From Fonticula alba (lineage: Eukaryota > Opisthokonta > Rotosphaerida > Fonticulaceae), in NCBI RefSeq assembly GCF_000388065.1, contig NW_009242974.1, positions 1,075,333 through 1,120,492 on the forward strand: a stretch of DNA of 45,160 nucleotides, read 5' to 3'. Below the pieces are notes generated by a model. The model was not told the DNA's origin. It searched no databases and saw nothing but the letters and a program-made list of their open reading frames with translations. The position numbers and the translations under genes were made by a program. This document shows, one piece after another, positions 24,376 through 34,925 of the stretch (position 1 is its first letter; the number at the start of each line of letters is the position of its first letter).

Positions 24376-25220
24376 TTAGTTCTCCTCCTCCTCACCCTCG
24401 AACTCCTCATCACCACCCTCAAGGTCGAAGTACTTGATGGTGTAGGTGTAGGAGCCGGTGGCGGAGACGCGCATGTAGTCACGGAAGTTGTTCTTCTTGA
24501 GGAACTTCTTGGTGAGGTACTTGAGGTAGCGCTTGGAGAAGGCGATGGTGGTGGTGACGTTCAGGAAGTCGCCATCAGCCTCAACAACGATGTCCTCGCC
24601 GAGGTTGGCGGTCTTGCCGTTGACCTTGATGCGGCTGGCAATGTACTGCTGGAAGTTGTCCATGTCGAAGATGGAGTCACCCAGGGGGAGGGAGCAGTCG
24701 ATCTTGAAGACGCGCTTGGCAGCCTTGGGGGTAGAAACGGGCTGTGATGAGGGGGGAGGGCGGCGGCGGCAGAGGGCGCATGTGAGTGGGGCAATGCCGG
24801 GAGGGGGGAGAGAAGGGCCGGGCACTTGCGCGCGTATGTGTGTGTGCAAAAATGGCGTGGCGCATGATCCCCCAACCGGAGAAAGGAGCACAGCACCGGG
24901 GGGATGGCACAAGCGCGGAAGCTTCGTCGAGGGGAAGAAGAAAACCAGAGAGGGGGAGAGCCGGGACACCGGAAGGCGCATGAGAGCGTGACGCAGCCAT
25001 TGGCCACCACCCGGCGGCCCTCTGGTAACTTCTCCGACGAGAGCCACGCATTGACCAACCAACCGGAGGAGGCACCTTGACACCCGGGCATGAGGGGGGG
25101 ACCAAGAACACCACCCAAGGGATGGGAGGGGCGCAGCAAAGGAGCAATGGGGAGGGGGCGCGTGTGGGGAATATTCTGAGTGCTTTAATGCGGCTCACCG
25201 CGACTGACCTTGACGGCCAT
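24376..25220 (-). CDS. RPL22: 60S ribosomal protein eL22
   Basis: Two minus-strand exons, 25209..25220 and 24376..24741, give 125 residues. It is a component of the large cytosolic ribosomal subunit. The core is unmistakable: KRVFKIDCSLPLGDSIFD, RIKVNGKTANLG, AFSKRYLKYLTKKFLKKNN and a Glu/Asp-rich tail EGEEEEN. Exon 1 codes only Met-Ala-Val-Lys (12 bases), and a 467-base intron follows; an intron just after the start codon is common in ribosomal protein genes. The donor AAG|GTCAGT is the only one in the window with A at +4. An alternative donor a few bases on (CGCG|GTGAGC) would break frame. The ATG is preceded by a 14-base palindrome. Confidence 0.97.
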
Positions 25221-25241
25221 GATTGCAATCCTTTCTTTACA

Positions 25242-25255
25242 CTACAGTACTGTAG
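25242..25255 (-). promoter_or_regulatory. 14-base palindrome upstream of eL22 ATG
   Basis: CTACAGTACTGTAG is a perfect inverted repeat 21 bases before the eL22 start codon, in an A/T-richer stretch. It could be a promoter or initiator element or a small mRNA hairpin. Evidence is sequence symmetry and position only. Confidence 0.4.
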
Positions 25256-27403
25256 ACGCAACACAAACTAAGGATGTGCAACCGCGGACGATAAAATGGC
25301 ATTGGACACAGAGAGGGGAACAAGAGCAAGGGCAAGAGTTAGGACAGCGAGCAGGGGAGGTACGCACGATCTTTGTGTCCAGGCGAGGGGAAGAGACAGC
25401 CGGCGAGGACGCTCTCGGGGACAAAAGACGAATGAAGGGCAAACTGGGTGGGGGGGGGGAAAGGGGACGGGCAACGCTACACGCGAGCATGAACGCCCGC
25501 GGCAGGCACCGAGGCTCACATGGTCGGGTGGGGGAGGGCCGCAAACGCAAGCACAATCGTTGAGGCGCGCGGGCGTGTATATGCGCGTGAATGGACTTGT
25601 GTGCTCGTAAACCGGTACACACAAGGGCAGACACACACACACACACACACGCGCGCGCGCACACACGAACGCAGGCGGGCGAATGCGACACTCACGCGCA
25701 GCACACAAGAGGCCGACACCACAACCAGTCAAAGAGAGAGAGGGGAAGGGAAAGGCGCGCGCGGCGACGTACAGGAACCATATGGAGGGAGCGAGGCCCT
25801 TTGGCGGCGGGCCACCCTGAGCTCCCACATATATGGGCGGAAATGCATGCCCGCACGCGGGTCCCCGCGAGCACCCGCGCGCACGCGCGCGCCAGCACAT
25901 CGCCCGGGGAGACACACACGCGAGCGCGCCTCCCCCCGCCCCCCCCCCCCTCTCCGGCGGGGCTCGGAAGACACCAGGGGGAAGACCGACGCTCAGGGGT
26001 GTGGCCGCTGCCCCCCGCGCGCCCCGCCCCCGCCGACTTCAGCCCCCGTCCCTACACCCGCCTGCGCCATTGGGAACGATGCTGGGGGTCCCCCCCCCCC
26101 TCCACTACTTCGACTCTCAAACAGGCTGCTTTACCAGACACACACCGGCGGGACCGGCGCCAGAGCCCCGGCGTGTTGAACAATGCAGCGCACATAGCCC
26201 CCCCCTCCCCCCCCCCCACCCTGGGCGGGGTGCGCACATACGCCAGGTGGGGGCGGGCACCGTGCACACGCGGGGCGAGGGTGGGGGGGGGACCGCGCCG
26301 GGGCAACAGGACAACCCTCGCACCGGCCCGCCCACATGCACGCAACGGGAAACAGGGATAGCCCTGGCCCGGCGCCACAAGGTGCACCATGCTGCACATG
26401 CTATCGCGAGGGCCTTGGAAAAGACAGCGTGGCGCCTGCCTTCTCGTCCCGGCGCCCGGCCCCGCCCCCGACCCCACCCGGAACAACATGCCGCTCCCAG
26501 GCCAGCCCAACCCCCCGAAAGGCACACGAGAGGCGCCCGAAGGGTGTTCGGCTCGGACATACAATGACCCAGGAGGCTCGGAAGCGGCTGCGCAGGCATT
26601 GGTTGCCTCCAGAAGAAGCCTCACACCGGAAAGCACAAGGAAAGACCCATGCCAGCTCTCCCACGCGATAAATATAAAAACATGGATTTTCCAAGTCTCT
26701 CCCTCTTTTTTCCGCACTGAAAGCCCCTTGCGTCTCCAGGGTTTCGCCAGGGGTTTCCAGTTAAGAACACCGAACGACCCCAAAATCAACGGTCTAGGGT
26801 CGCACCCGGGTGATCACGTCCCCATATTCGAATCACGCACTGCACACCGGCCAGCCGCCAATTATTTTTAAATTTCCTCCTGTGTATCCGGATTTTTATA
26901 ACTGCCCAGAACCGGCGGCTGTTCACCGGCAGGAGCGGCGGAATCTGCGCTCCCGGCTCGCCATTCGGGCACCCGCCCCCGACCCGCCGCCCTCTGGCCC
27001 AGTCGGGCTGTCCTGGCGCTGCCTTTTCCAGGGCGGAGCCAATGGAGACGCTTGCTTGCGTTTCCCGGGGAACATCTCTCGGCGTGGCCCGCACCGCCGG
27101 GCCGAAGATTGCAGCCCCCCCCCCCCCCCTGTTTGGCCACCGAGAGGGAGGTGGCGCAGAAGGAGGACAGGCAAGGCAGGGGAGGAATTTATCATGACCC
27201 GCGGCTGGCACTCGTCCCCGGGCCCCTCCGGGGATGAGCCAGAACGCCTCCTCCCTCCGCCCCTTGTCGCCACACATCCGCATCAGCCTTGTGGGCTGAC
27301 TTCGCCCCCCTTCCCTCCCTCCCTCCCTCCCTCCCCCTCTCTCTCTCTCCCTCCGTCCGCATTTCGCCCCGCCTTGCCGTCCGACCCCTGATGCTACCTG
27401 ACC
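25256..27403. other. 2.1 kb divergent interval between eL22 and Mps1
   Basis: Holds CA/CG microsatellites (25628-25667), alternating CG around 25880, many short C and G runs, and a distinctly A/T-richer island at about 26665-26905 with ATAAATATAAAAA and TTATTTTTAAATTT. A CCCT-repeat pyrimidine stretch (27307-27350) sits just before the Mps1 start. No ORF has recognisable protein character and I found no tRNA or snRNA consensus. Confidence 0.6.
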
Positions 27404-28196
27404 ATGCGGGGCACAGGCTCTAGCCCTGGAGCCGGAGCGCAGCGGCCGAGTGTCCCGGCGGTGCCGGCCTCCGGGCTACCCCCACGCGCACCGCTCCCCC
27501 TCGATGGGACTCTCTCCCTGCAGCACACCTCGGACATGGTGCGGCGCCTGAAGAAGCGGATCGCCGGAACAGCGGCCACGATCGGACGCGAGGACCCCGG
27601 AGTCGGAGCGGCACCAGCAGCAGTAGCAGCAACATCAACATCAACAGCAATGGCAGCAGCAGCAGCAGCAGCGACAGCAGCCGCACCATCCCGGGCGCCC
27701 CTCTCCCAGTCGCGTGTCCGGCGATCTTTCTCCTCCAGCTTCGGTGACCTGCTGGCCGGGCTACCCCTGGAAGAGCCGGGTGCCTCTGGCAGTGGCATTG
27801 GGGAAGCGCCTGGCTTTTCTCTCGCCGCCCTGAGTAGCGGAGATGTCTCCGACTCATCGCTCTCCTTCTCCTCACTGCTGAGCGGCCCTGGTGGTATGCG
27901 TCCAGCCGACTCGGTCGTGGCCGCGACGCATTATGGCAGCTCCTCCCCCCTCACCGGGATCCCACTATCCCTGACGGCATTGTCGTCCTCCTTTTCCGGA
28001 TCTTCCACGACTCCGACCGCCGGCCCTGGGGTCCTATCGGCCTCGGCCGGGCCCGGTCCAAGTGCCGGCACCGGTGCCTCTCGACTCACGGCTTCAATGC
28101 TGGAGCCAGTCGAGGGAGCCGCGGCTCCGGCCACAGCTACGACAGCATCATCGGCAACCACGACAGCGACGGCAACGACGGCGACGGCAGCAGCAT

Positions 28197-28228
<32 letters not shown>

Positions 28229-31200
28229 CCTCTGCCGATGATGGCGGCCATCAGTTCCATCAGCCGGCCGCGATCCCCTGCACCGAACGACCTCCCCGCA
28301 TCGAAGCGCCCGCGATCGGACGCCGACACTTCCCCCCCAGGACCTCCTCCGGCATCCCTCCTCCCGACGCCTCAATTCATGCCACCCTTTCTCGGAGACT
28401 TCGCCGGGCCAGCGGACGAGTACCTGCGCGGCGCGCCGGCACTGACAGATCTGGAATCAGCAGCTCGATCGCAGCCGCAGCAACCGTCCGTGTGGATGGC
28501 GTTGTTGAAGCATCACGAGGCCTCGACGGCCGTCCGACTGGAGGCCTACCGGCGCGAGGGTGTCCCAGCCACATCGGCCGCCTTCACCAACGCGCTGATT
28601 CAACTCCGGGGGAATTACCACCTGGCCCTGCAATCCATTGGGGCCGACTCACCCAATGACCCGCTGGTAGTCCGGCTTTGGCTGCGTTTCACCGACCTGC
28701 AGCGGTTCGTCCACAACCCTTCGCCCTCTCTCTTCTCTCTTCTCTCTCTCTCTCTCTCCCTTCCCTCCTCTTCCCCTTCGCCTTCTGCCTGGAATGCCAG
28801 CACCTAACTAGCCTTCGGCCACAGCATCACAGGTGACGACAACGCCTCCATCGAGGCTTCCTTCCGGCGACTGGATGCCGGGCGCATTGGCCGACAGGAT
28901 GCCCGACTGGCTGTGGCATATGCAGACTTCGAGCTCCGCCGAGGACGCCCGGCTCGTGCGCTGGAGATCCTTCAAAACGGTGCCCTCGACGGGGCCCTCC
29001 CCTATTCACACCTGAAGGCGGCTCTGACCAAAATGAAAGATATTCAGAGATCCCAACAATCACAGTCGCCATCACACTCACAGCATCAGCAACATCAGCA
29101 GCAACAGCAGCATCAGCAACAGCAGCAACAGCAGCATCAGCAGCAACAGCAGTCGCAGTCACAGTCGCAGTCGCAGTCGCAGTCGCAGCCCCAGGCTCCG
29201 ACCACCACCATATCACCTGTATCCACGTCACGCCCCCATCGTCCCCCCGGCACTGCAACAGACACTAGCCGGGCAACCGCCGAGCAGATTACCTCCTTCT
29301 TCCGAGAGGCGGCTTCGCGTCCCGCCAGCCTTGCGACATCGGTTTCGGGGGCATCCCCGGCGGATGGCCTTCCGGCGGCGGTTCCGCGTGCCATTGCCAG
29401 TGGCCTCTCTTCATTTAGCCGGTCTGCCAACCTGCTGACAGGTGAGGCATCGGGCTCGGGTATGGGCCCGACTTCGACCGGGGCCACCAGCGGCTCGGCC
29501 GCCTCGCCGCCCCTGCGGGATAAGCCCATCCGTCAGACCGTGGCCAGTCTCTCGGCCTCGCTGCATGCACTGAGCTCGCATCAGGGCCAGCAAGTGGCCC
29601 GGCTGGCGGCCGGATCGGCACTTCAATCGGCCTCGACGTCCACCAGTCCCGGGGGGGACCCATCGCTCCCGGCCCCGGGCGCCACCTCGGCGGCTATTTC
29701 CCCACCGACCTCGGCTCCAGCCTCGGCCCCCCTCCAGACCATGGGACAAGCCTCGCACCAGGTCCCGGTTTCGACCCTGGCCGGGGGATCGGCTCCAGCT
29801 CCGGCTCCCATTCCCCTCCCGGCCCCGACCTCGGCCCCGCCGCCACCCCCGCCGCCTGTACCGGTTGGTGGTCGGCCAGCCAGCCCGCGCGGCGGGGACC
29901 ATGCCCTGGGCAGTGTCACACCAGTTCGGACACCGGTCCACAGGGGGGCTGGGTCGCCGGAATCCGCAAGTCGCTCGCGCATGGGCCAGCAGCTGGCCTC
30001 CCCGCCACCAGGAGATCGGGGTCTTTCCCCGGCTCGTGGGGCCGGTGTTGGCATTGTCGGCCCAGCTGCCGCGTTGACGCCCAGTCCGGGGCAACGGGGC
30101 GGCCGGCGCGTTGGTGGGGCGCTGGTGCCACCACCCCCGCCACCCCTCTCCGGAACGCCGACGGCCACGGCACAGCTGGCCGGGCCCCGGGGCGCAGGGC
30201 GGCCTTTGGCCACGTCTTCGGGGCCGACCCGGCCGGCCAGCCCGGCCAGTGGCAGTCCGCAGACTGCGGCCTTCCGCGCGCCACTCGACCAGCCGGTCTT
30301 CCACTCGCCCATCTCCAAGGCCATGTCGCACCGGAGCCAGGAGGCCCCAGCCTTCAAGTACGCGGCCGAGGTGGCCGCGCGCGAGGGGCTCACCTCGAGC
30401 AGTGACACCTCCGTCGTCGAAAATGATCGGTTCATTCGCGTGCGTGTGCTTTCTCTTTTCTTTTGGCAGCCCGGATCGCTCGTGCCTCCTGTGCAATGCG
30501 CTGACCCTGTGCCTTCGGTGTGCCGCACGCGTGCCACATCAGATCAACAACATTTCATACACCATCGAGGCGACCATCGGCAAGGGCGGCTCGAGTCGGG
30601 TTTTCCGCGTGGTCGATGAGGCTGGCCAGGCGTTTGCTCTCAAGCGGTGTGTCTCTCTGTCTCTTTCTCCATCTCCCTCCCTCCCCCCCCCTTTCTCTCT
30701 CTCGGTGTCTTCCTTGCTCCATACCCTCCCCCCTTGTCTTCTCCTCTCTGACGCTCTTCCCCTCGATCGCTCTATGTCCCTGGATTCACCCGTCGCCCCG
30801 GCCGATCTGTCGGCTGTAGAGTCAATGCGGTGAATGATGATGAGCAGACCTTCCAGGTGTTCGTTAATGAGATTGCCCTTCTGCGGCAATTGAACTCCAA
30901 GAGCAATGTCATCCGGCTGATCGATTCATCCATCAATCGGAAGGATCGGCTGATCTACATTGTGATGGAGCTCGGCGACACCGACCTGGCACGCATGCTC
31001 CACCGGCGGCGCGGCGAGGCCGTGGACTTCAATTTTATTCGGCTCTACTGGCAGGAGGTACAGAGCATCTATCGGTGGCTTTCGCCCAGCTTCTTCCCCC
31101 CCCCCCCCTCTCTCTCTCTCTTCCTCTCTCCCGCCCCGGCAGACGCAAATCTAATACCCGCAATCCGACATGAGTAGATGCTCCGAAGCGTCAAGGTCAT

Positions 31201-32300
31201 TCATGATGAGTTCATCGTGCACTCGGACTTGAAGCCGGCCAACTTCCTGCTGGTCAATGGTCAGCTGAAGCTAATTGACTTCGGCATTGCAGCCGCTGTC
31301 AAGTCCAACGAGACCAAACTCATTCGAGACTCACACGTGCGTCCCGTGTACTCCGGCCCTGCCTTGATTTCCCCCTTTTCAGCCTCATCTCACCTCCCTC
31401 GTCCCCCGACTGCTCCTTCAGATGGGCACGCTCAACTACATTTCTCCCGAGGCCCTGGTTGATGGGAATGGCGCCATGTCAGGTAGTCATAAGGTGCGCA
31501 TTTGGCCTGGCCAGCCCATCTAGGCCTCGGTTCTCAAGTCTCGCCTCGAGAGGGGGAGAAGAGAATGCCAGCATTCACTTGCTCCCCTCAGGCGGTGGGC
31601 TGCAGCCATGTCTCCCTCCCTCCCTGCCCCTCCCCTGCCCCTCTCCTGCCCCTCTCCTGCCCCTCTCCTGCCCCTCTCCTGCCCCCCCCCCTTCCTAACC
31701 CTCTTTCCCTTTGACGGCGTGTAGATCAGTCGCAAGTCTGATGTCTGGTCACTCGGGTGCATTTTGTTCCAAATGGTGTACGAGCTGGCCCCCTTTGCGC
31801 ATATCGACAGCCTGATTCCGAAAGTCCGGGCCATCACCGACCCGTTGCACGTCATTCGCGTCGAGCCCATCCGGCCGGTGGATAGCGTGCCCCTGCGGGA
31901 TGTGATTGCCCGGTGCCTACGCCGGGACCCCGACAGCCGGCCGACCGTGGCACAGCTCCTGCGTCATGCATTCCTCCGCCCGGATCGCCACCTGGCGCGG
32001 TACTTTGAAATCCGCCAGTCGGAGCGCTCTTTCACATCGCTGCGACTGAAGACACCGGCGGGCGAGGCCCCAGCAGGCAGCAGTGATCCTCTGGCCACCG
32101 GGTCTTCCCTGGAGCTGGCTGACGGGGACAACTCGGTCATCGAGTGGTGGATGGACGAGGAGGATGTTGTTGACAATGAGGCCCAGCTGTTGGGTCCCGG
32201 GGCCCGGCTCGGCGCTGGCAGCCGTGGCTCGCCCCCGTCATCCTCCCCCCTCCCCTCCTCGTCGTCCTCCTCGCAGCCGCCCTTTGCGAGCGGCCGGTAG
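27404..32300 (+). CDS. TTK: Mps1/TTK spindle-checkpoint protein kinase
   Basis: Seven exons, 27404..28704, 28825..30439, 30543..30646, 30820..31057, 31178..31336, 31422..31493 and 31725..32300, give 1354 residues. It is a dual-specificity kinase that phosphorylates KNL1 at unattached kinetochores and recruits BUB proteins. The kinase domain is about 975-1250: Gly-rich loop [10 protein letters not shown] (from 984), Lys1006 in [15 protein letters not shown] with catalytic Asp1103, DFG Asp1120, [11 protein letters not shown], and [23 protein letters not shown] and the NYISPEA activation segment are typical of Mps1. Residues about 360-530 ([32 protein letters not shown]) form the TPR-like N-terminal domain seen in Mps1. 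A Gln/His/Ser repeat and a ~400-residue Pro/Ser/Ala-rich linker separate them. The first ~350 residues are low-complexity. The start could be a later ATG. ZNG1 starts 380 bases downstream. Confidence 0.94.
29085..29190 (+). repeat. Coding CAG/CAA tract (Gln-rich) in Mps1
   Basis: Imperfect CAGCAA/CATCAG repeats followed by CAGTCG repeats encode Gln with His and Ser, just after the TPR-like domain. The frame is kept. Such tracts vary in length between strains. Confidence 0.9.
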
Positions 32301-32680
32301 CCCATCATCGTTGGCACTTGGCTAGCGGTGTGCGCTCATTTTCTCCCCTGTGCATATGCGCCGGTCGGTCGGTCGGTCCGTGCGTGCATGTGTGCATGTG
32401 TTGTGCATGCGTGTGTGTGTGTGTGTGTTTGGGCGCGCGTGCATGCTCCACGCCGTGACCCCCCCCTCGCAGGGGGGGGGGGACTGTTCTGCGGCAGGGG
32501 TCGGGCACGCTGATTCCCTTCCCCCCAGGCCTCGATCGTGCTGCCCCCAAGAGCCACCGGACCTGGCCACATTGCCCCTGGCTGAATACAGAATACTTTC
32601 CCACACACCCCCACGACGCTTCTCCTGCCAACCTTCTCTCTGTCTCTGCCCCCCCCCCCCCCCCCCTCCCGCCTGTCAAG
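32301..32680 (+). other. Short Mps1-ZNG1 spacer
   Basis: 380 bases between two same-strand genes. Contains a GT microsatellite (32392-32429), a C8-TCGC-A-G11 inverted homopolymer around 32459-32482, and a C20 run just before the ZNG1 ATG. It must hold the Mps1 3' end and the ZNG1 promoter. No AATAAA. Confidence 0.6.
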
Positions 32681-33279
32681 ATGATGCCCGTGTTCTTTGT
32701 TCCTTCTGCGTCAGATTCGTTCGATGACAACGACCCAGACTTCGAGTCCCTGGTCCCGATCGCTTCGGGCGCCAGCCCCGCGGCGGCGGCGGCGGCCATG
32801 CCAGTCGCCACCTCCTCGCCGCCTTCCTCGCCGCCCTCCTCCCCTCCTGCCCTGGCTCCTTCCTCACCCACGGGCGTGGCCGACGAGGCACCTGGCAAAA
32901 AGGTTCCCCTGACCCTGTTGACAGGGTTCCTGGGTGCCGGCAAGAGCACCACCGTGCGGCACCTGATGTCGCTCTCTGGACAGCCGGGGGTCCCGCGCCT
33001 GGCCGTGGTGCTGAATGACTTCGGTGATGGAGCGGCCGCCGACCGTCCGGTGCCCGTTGAGCTGAGCGCTGGTGCCGACAACTCGAATGAGAGCGCAGAT
33101 GGCGCACCCGATGGCGAGGTGCGTTTGGTTGCCCTCACCCCCCCTTCCTTCCTGCGGCCTGTCGGGGGTTTCCCTCTTGCATCCAAGAGGGCAGAGCGGG
33201 GGGGGGGGGGGGGGCGGAAAAAAGAGCATCAACCCCCCGTCCGCCCTTCCTCCCCCCCCGAGAATACCCCCCCCCCCCC

Positions 33280-33362
<83 letters not shown>

Positions 33363-34925
33363 CCCTCTCCCTCTCCCTCTCTCTCTCTCTCTCTCCCTCT
33401 CTCCCCCTCTCCCTCTCCCTCTCCCTCCGCGCCCTTNNNNNNNNNNNNNNNNNNNNNNNNNNNNNNNNNNNNNNNNNNNNNNNNNNNNNNNNNNNNNNCC
33501 CCCCCCCCCCCCCCCGGCTTGCGACCTGATACAAAGGCTGTTCCGGACTGGGTGGAGCTACCGAACGGCTGTCTGTGCTGCTCGATGCGCGATGCGACGG
33601 TCACCGCGCTCGAGGCGCTGGCGATCAAGGCCGCCGACCGGGTGGACCATATCCTGGTGGAGTGTGCCGGCCTGGCGGATCCCGGCGTGGTGGCCAGCAT
33701 GCTGTGGCTGGATGAGGGGCTGCACAGCCGCCTGCAGCTGGACGGCGTGGTGGCCGTCGTGGATGCGGAGAATCTTGAGCGCGCCCTGTCGGCTGAGGCT
33801 ACCCGGACCACGGCCGAGCTGCAGATCGCCTTCGCCGATCGTGTGCTCATCAACAAGGTGTCCGGGGTCTCTGGCGAGGCGCTGGCCACCATTCAGACCC
33901 AGATCCGAGCCATCAACCCCACGGCCAAGTGCCTGTTCGCGGACTATGGCCGCGTGGCCGCAAGCGACGTGCTCGCCATTGGGGCCTATTCGCCGGATGA
34001 TATGCCGGACCAGCTGGCGGCGCACTTGGCGCGGGGGGGCACTGACCATGCGCCGGCTGCCGCCACGCACGCCACCCCATGCGGTCATACCGCTGCGGGC
34101 GCCACCGAGGGGGCTGCCTGCACTGAGGGTGTCTGCGGGGCCGGGGCCGTGCACCAGCCGGACCAGCCGCTGGACGACACGCACTTCCGGTCGGTGTCCT
34201 TCACCTTCCCGGCCGGGCGTCTGGTGGACTTGGTGCGCTTTGAGGCCATCCTTCGGGTCTTGCTGTGGGAGAACCAGCTCCCTGGTGCGGAGGCTCTGGC
34301 ACGCCTGTCGACAAGTGGCGCCAGTGCTGATGGGACGGCCGCTCTGTCGGCCGCCCCGGCCTGGGATCCCGAGCTTCTTCAGTCCTCGGACCGGGCCCTT
34401 CCCTCGCAGGTGGCCAGTCGGCCCGACATCCCGTACCTTGGTGGTGGGGGTGGCCTCGAGGTGGAGGTCATCCGGGGGAAGGGCGTCCTCCGGTCGTCGG
34501 ATACCCCAGGCCGGCGGACCGTCTTCCAGGGTGCGTGAAATGCGATGGTCGCGAGTGTCTGTCATGCTTGCCTCTTTTTCCCCCTGTGCGCCCCCTGCGC
34601 CCCCTCCCCCTTCTCCCCTCGCTAATGTGTGGAGGCGTATTTTTGTCCCCCCCCCCCCCCGGCCGGGTCCCCCTTTTTTTACCGTCCACTCAGCCGTGTA
34701 CAGTTCGTACGAAGTGCGCGATGGCGGGGCCTTCAAGCCTGACGCCGAGCCGACGTCCTCCGTCCTGTTGATCGGTGCGTTTCGAGAGGGGCATCGAAGG
34801 GAAGGAAAAAAAAAAAGGCGGTGCATTGGTCCTCCCGGCTCTCTAACCATGCGAACACATGATGAAAAGCACGCGGCCCCGGCGTGACCCGACTGGAGGA
34901 GGTGTTTCATCACTGCCTGGTCTGA
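32681..34925 (+). CDS. ZNG1: ZNG1/CBWD-type zinc metallochaperone GTPase (COG0523)
   Basis: Four exons, 32681..33118, 33537..34530, 34694..34774 and 34870..34925, give 522 residues. ZNG1 proteins use GTP hydrolysis to load zinc into methionine aminopeptidase 1. The Walker A motif is GFLGAGKST (82-90). The CxCC metal motif is NGCLCCS with Cys158, 160 and 161, and VECAGLADPG is the switch/Walker B region. The CobW C-terminal domain holds FRSVSFTFPAGRL, VLLWENQL and VYSSYEVRDGG, and the gene ends TRLEEVFHHCLV. A Cys/His-rich insert (about 322-355: CGH, AACTEGVC) could bind metal. Two features are odd: the guanine-specificity NKxD reads NKVS, and the N-terminal METAP1-docking motif is degenerate (FESLVPI). 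Intron 1 contains an assembly gap, so the exon 2 start (AAAG|GCTG) is inferred and a small hidden exon cannot be excluded. Confidence 0.93.
33281..33436 (+). repeat. C46 plus (CT)n/(CCCTCT)n tract in ZNG1 intron 1
   Basis: C46 (33281..33326) runs into CT and CCCTCT repeats and stops at the assembly gap. The last 34 bases before the gap recur exactly at 35071..35104. Confidence 0.95.
33437..33498. other. Assembly gap (62 N) in ZNG1 intron 1
   Basis: The gap is flanked by the CT-rich repeat on the left and a C17 run on the right. Its real size is unknown. It lies inside intron 33119..33536. Confidence 0.99.

Noticed and set aside
26740-26850. Weak resemblance to 5S rRNA (AGTTAAG ... GGGTGATCA)
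   Set aside because: Spacing between the two blocks is too long and the 5' and 3' ends do not form the helix I expect.
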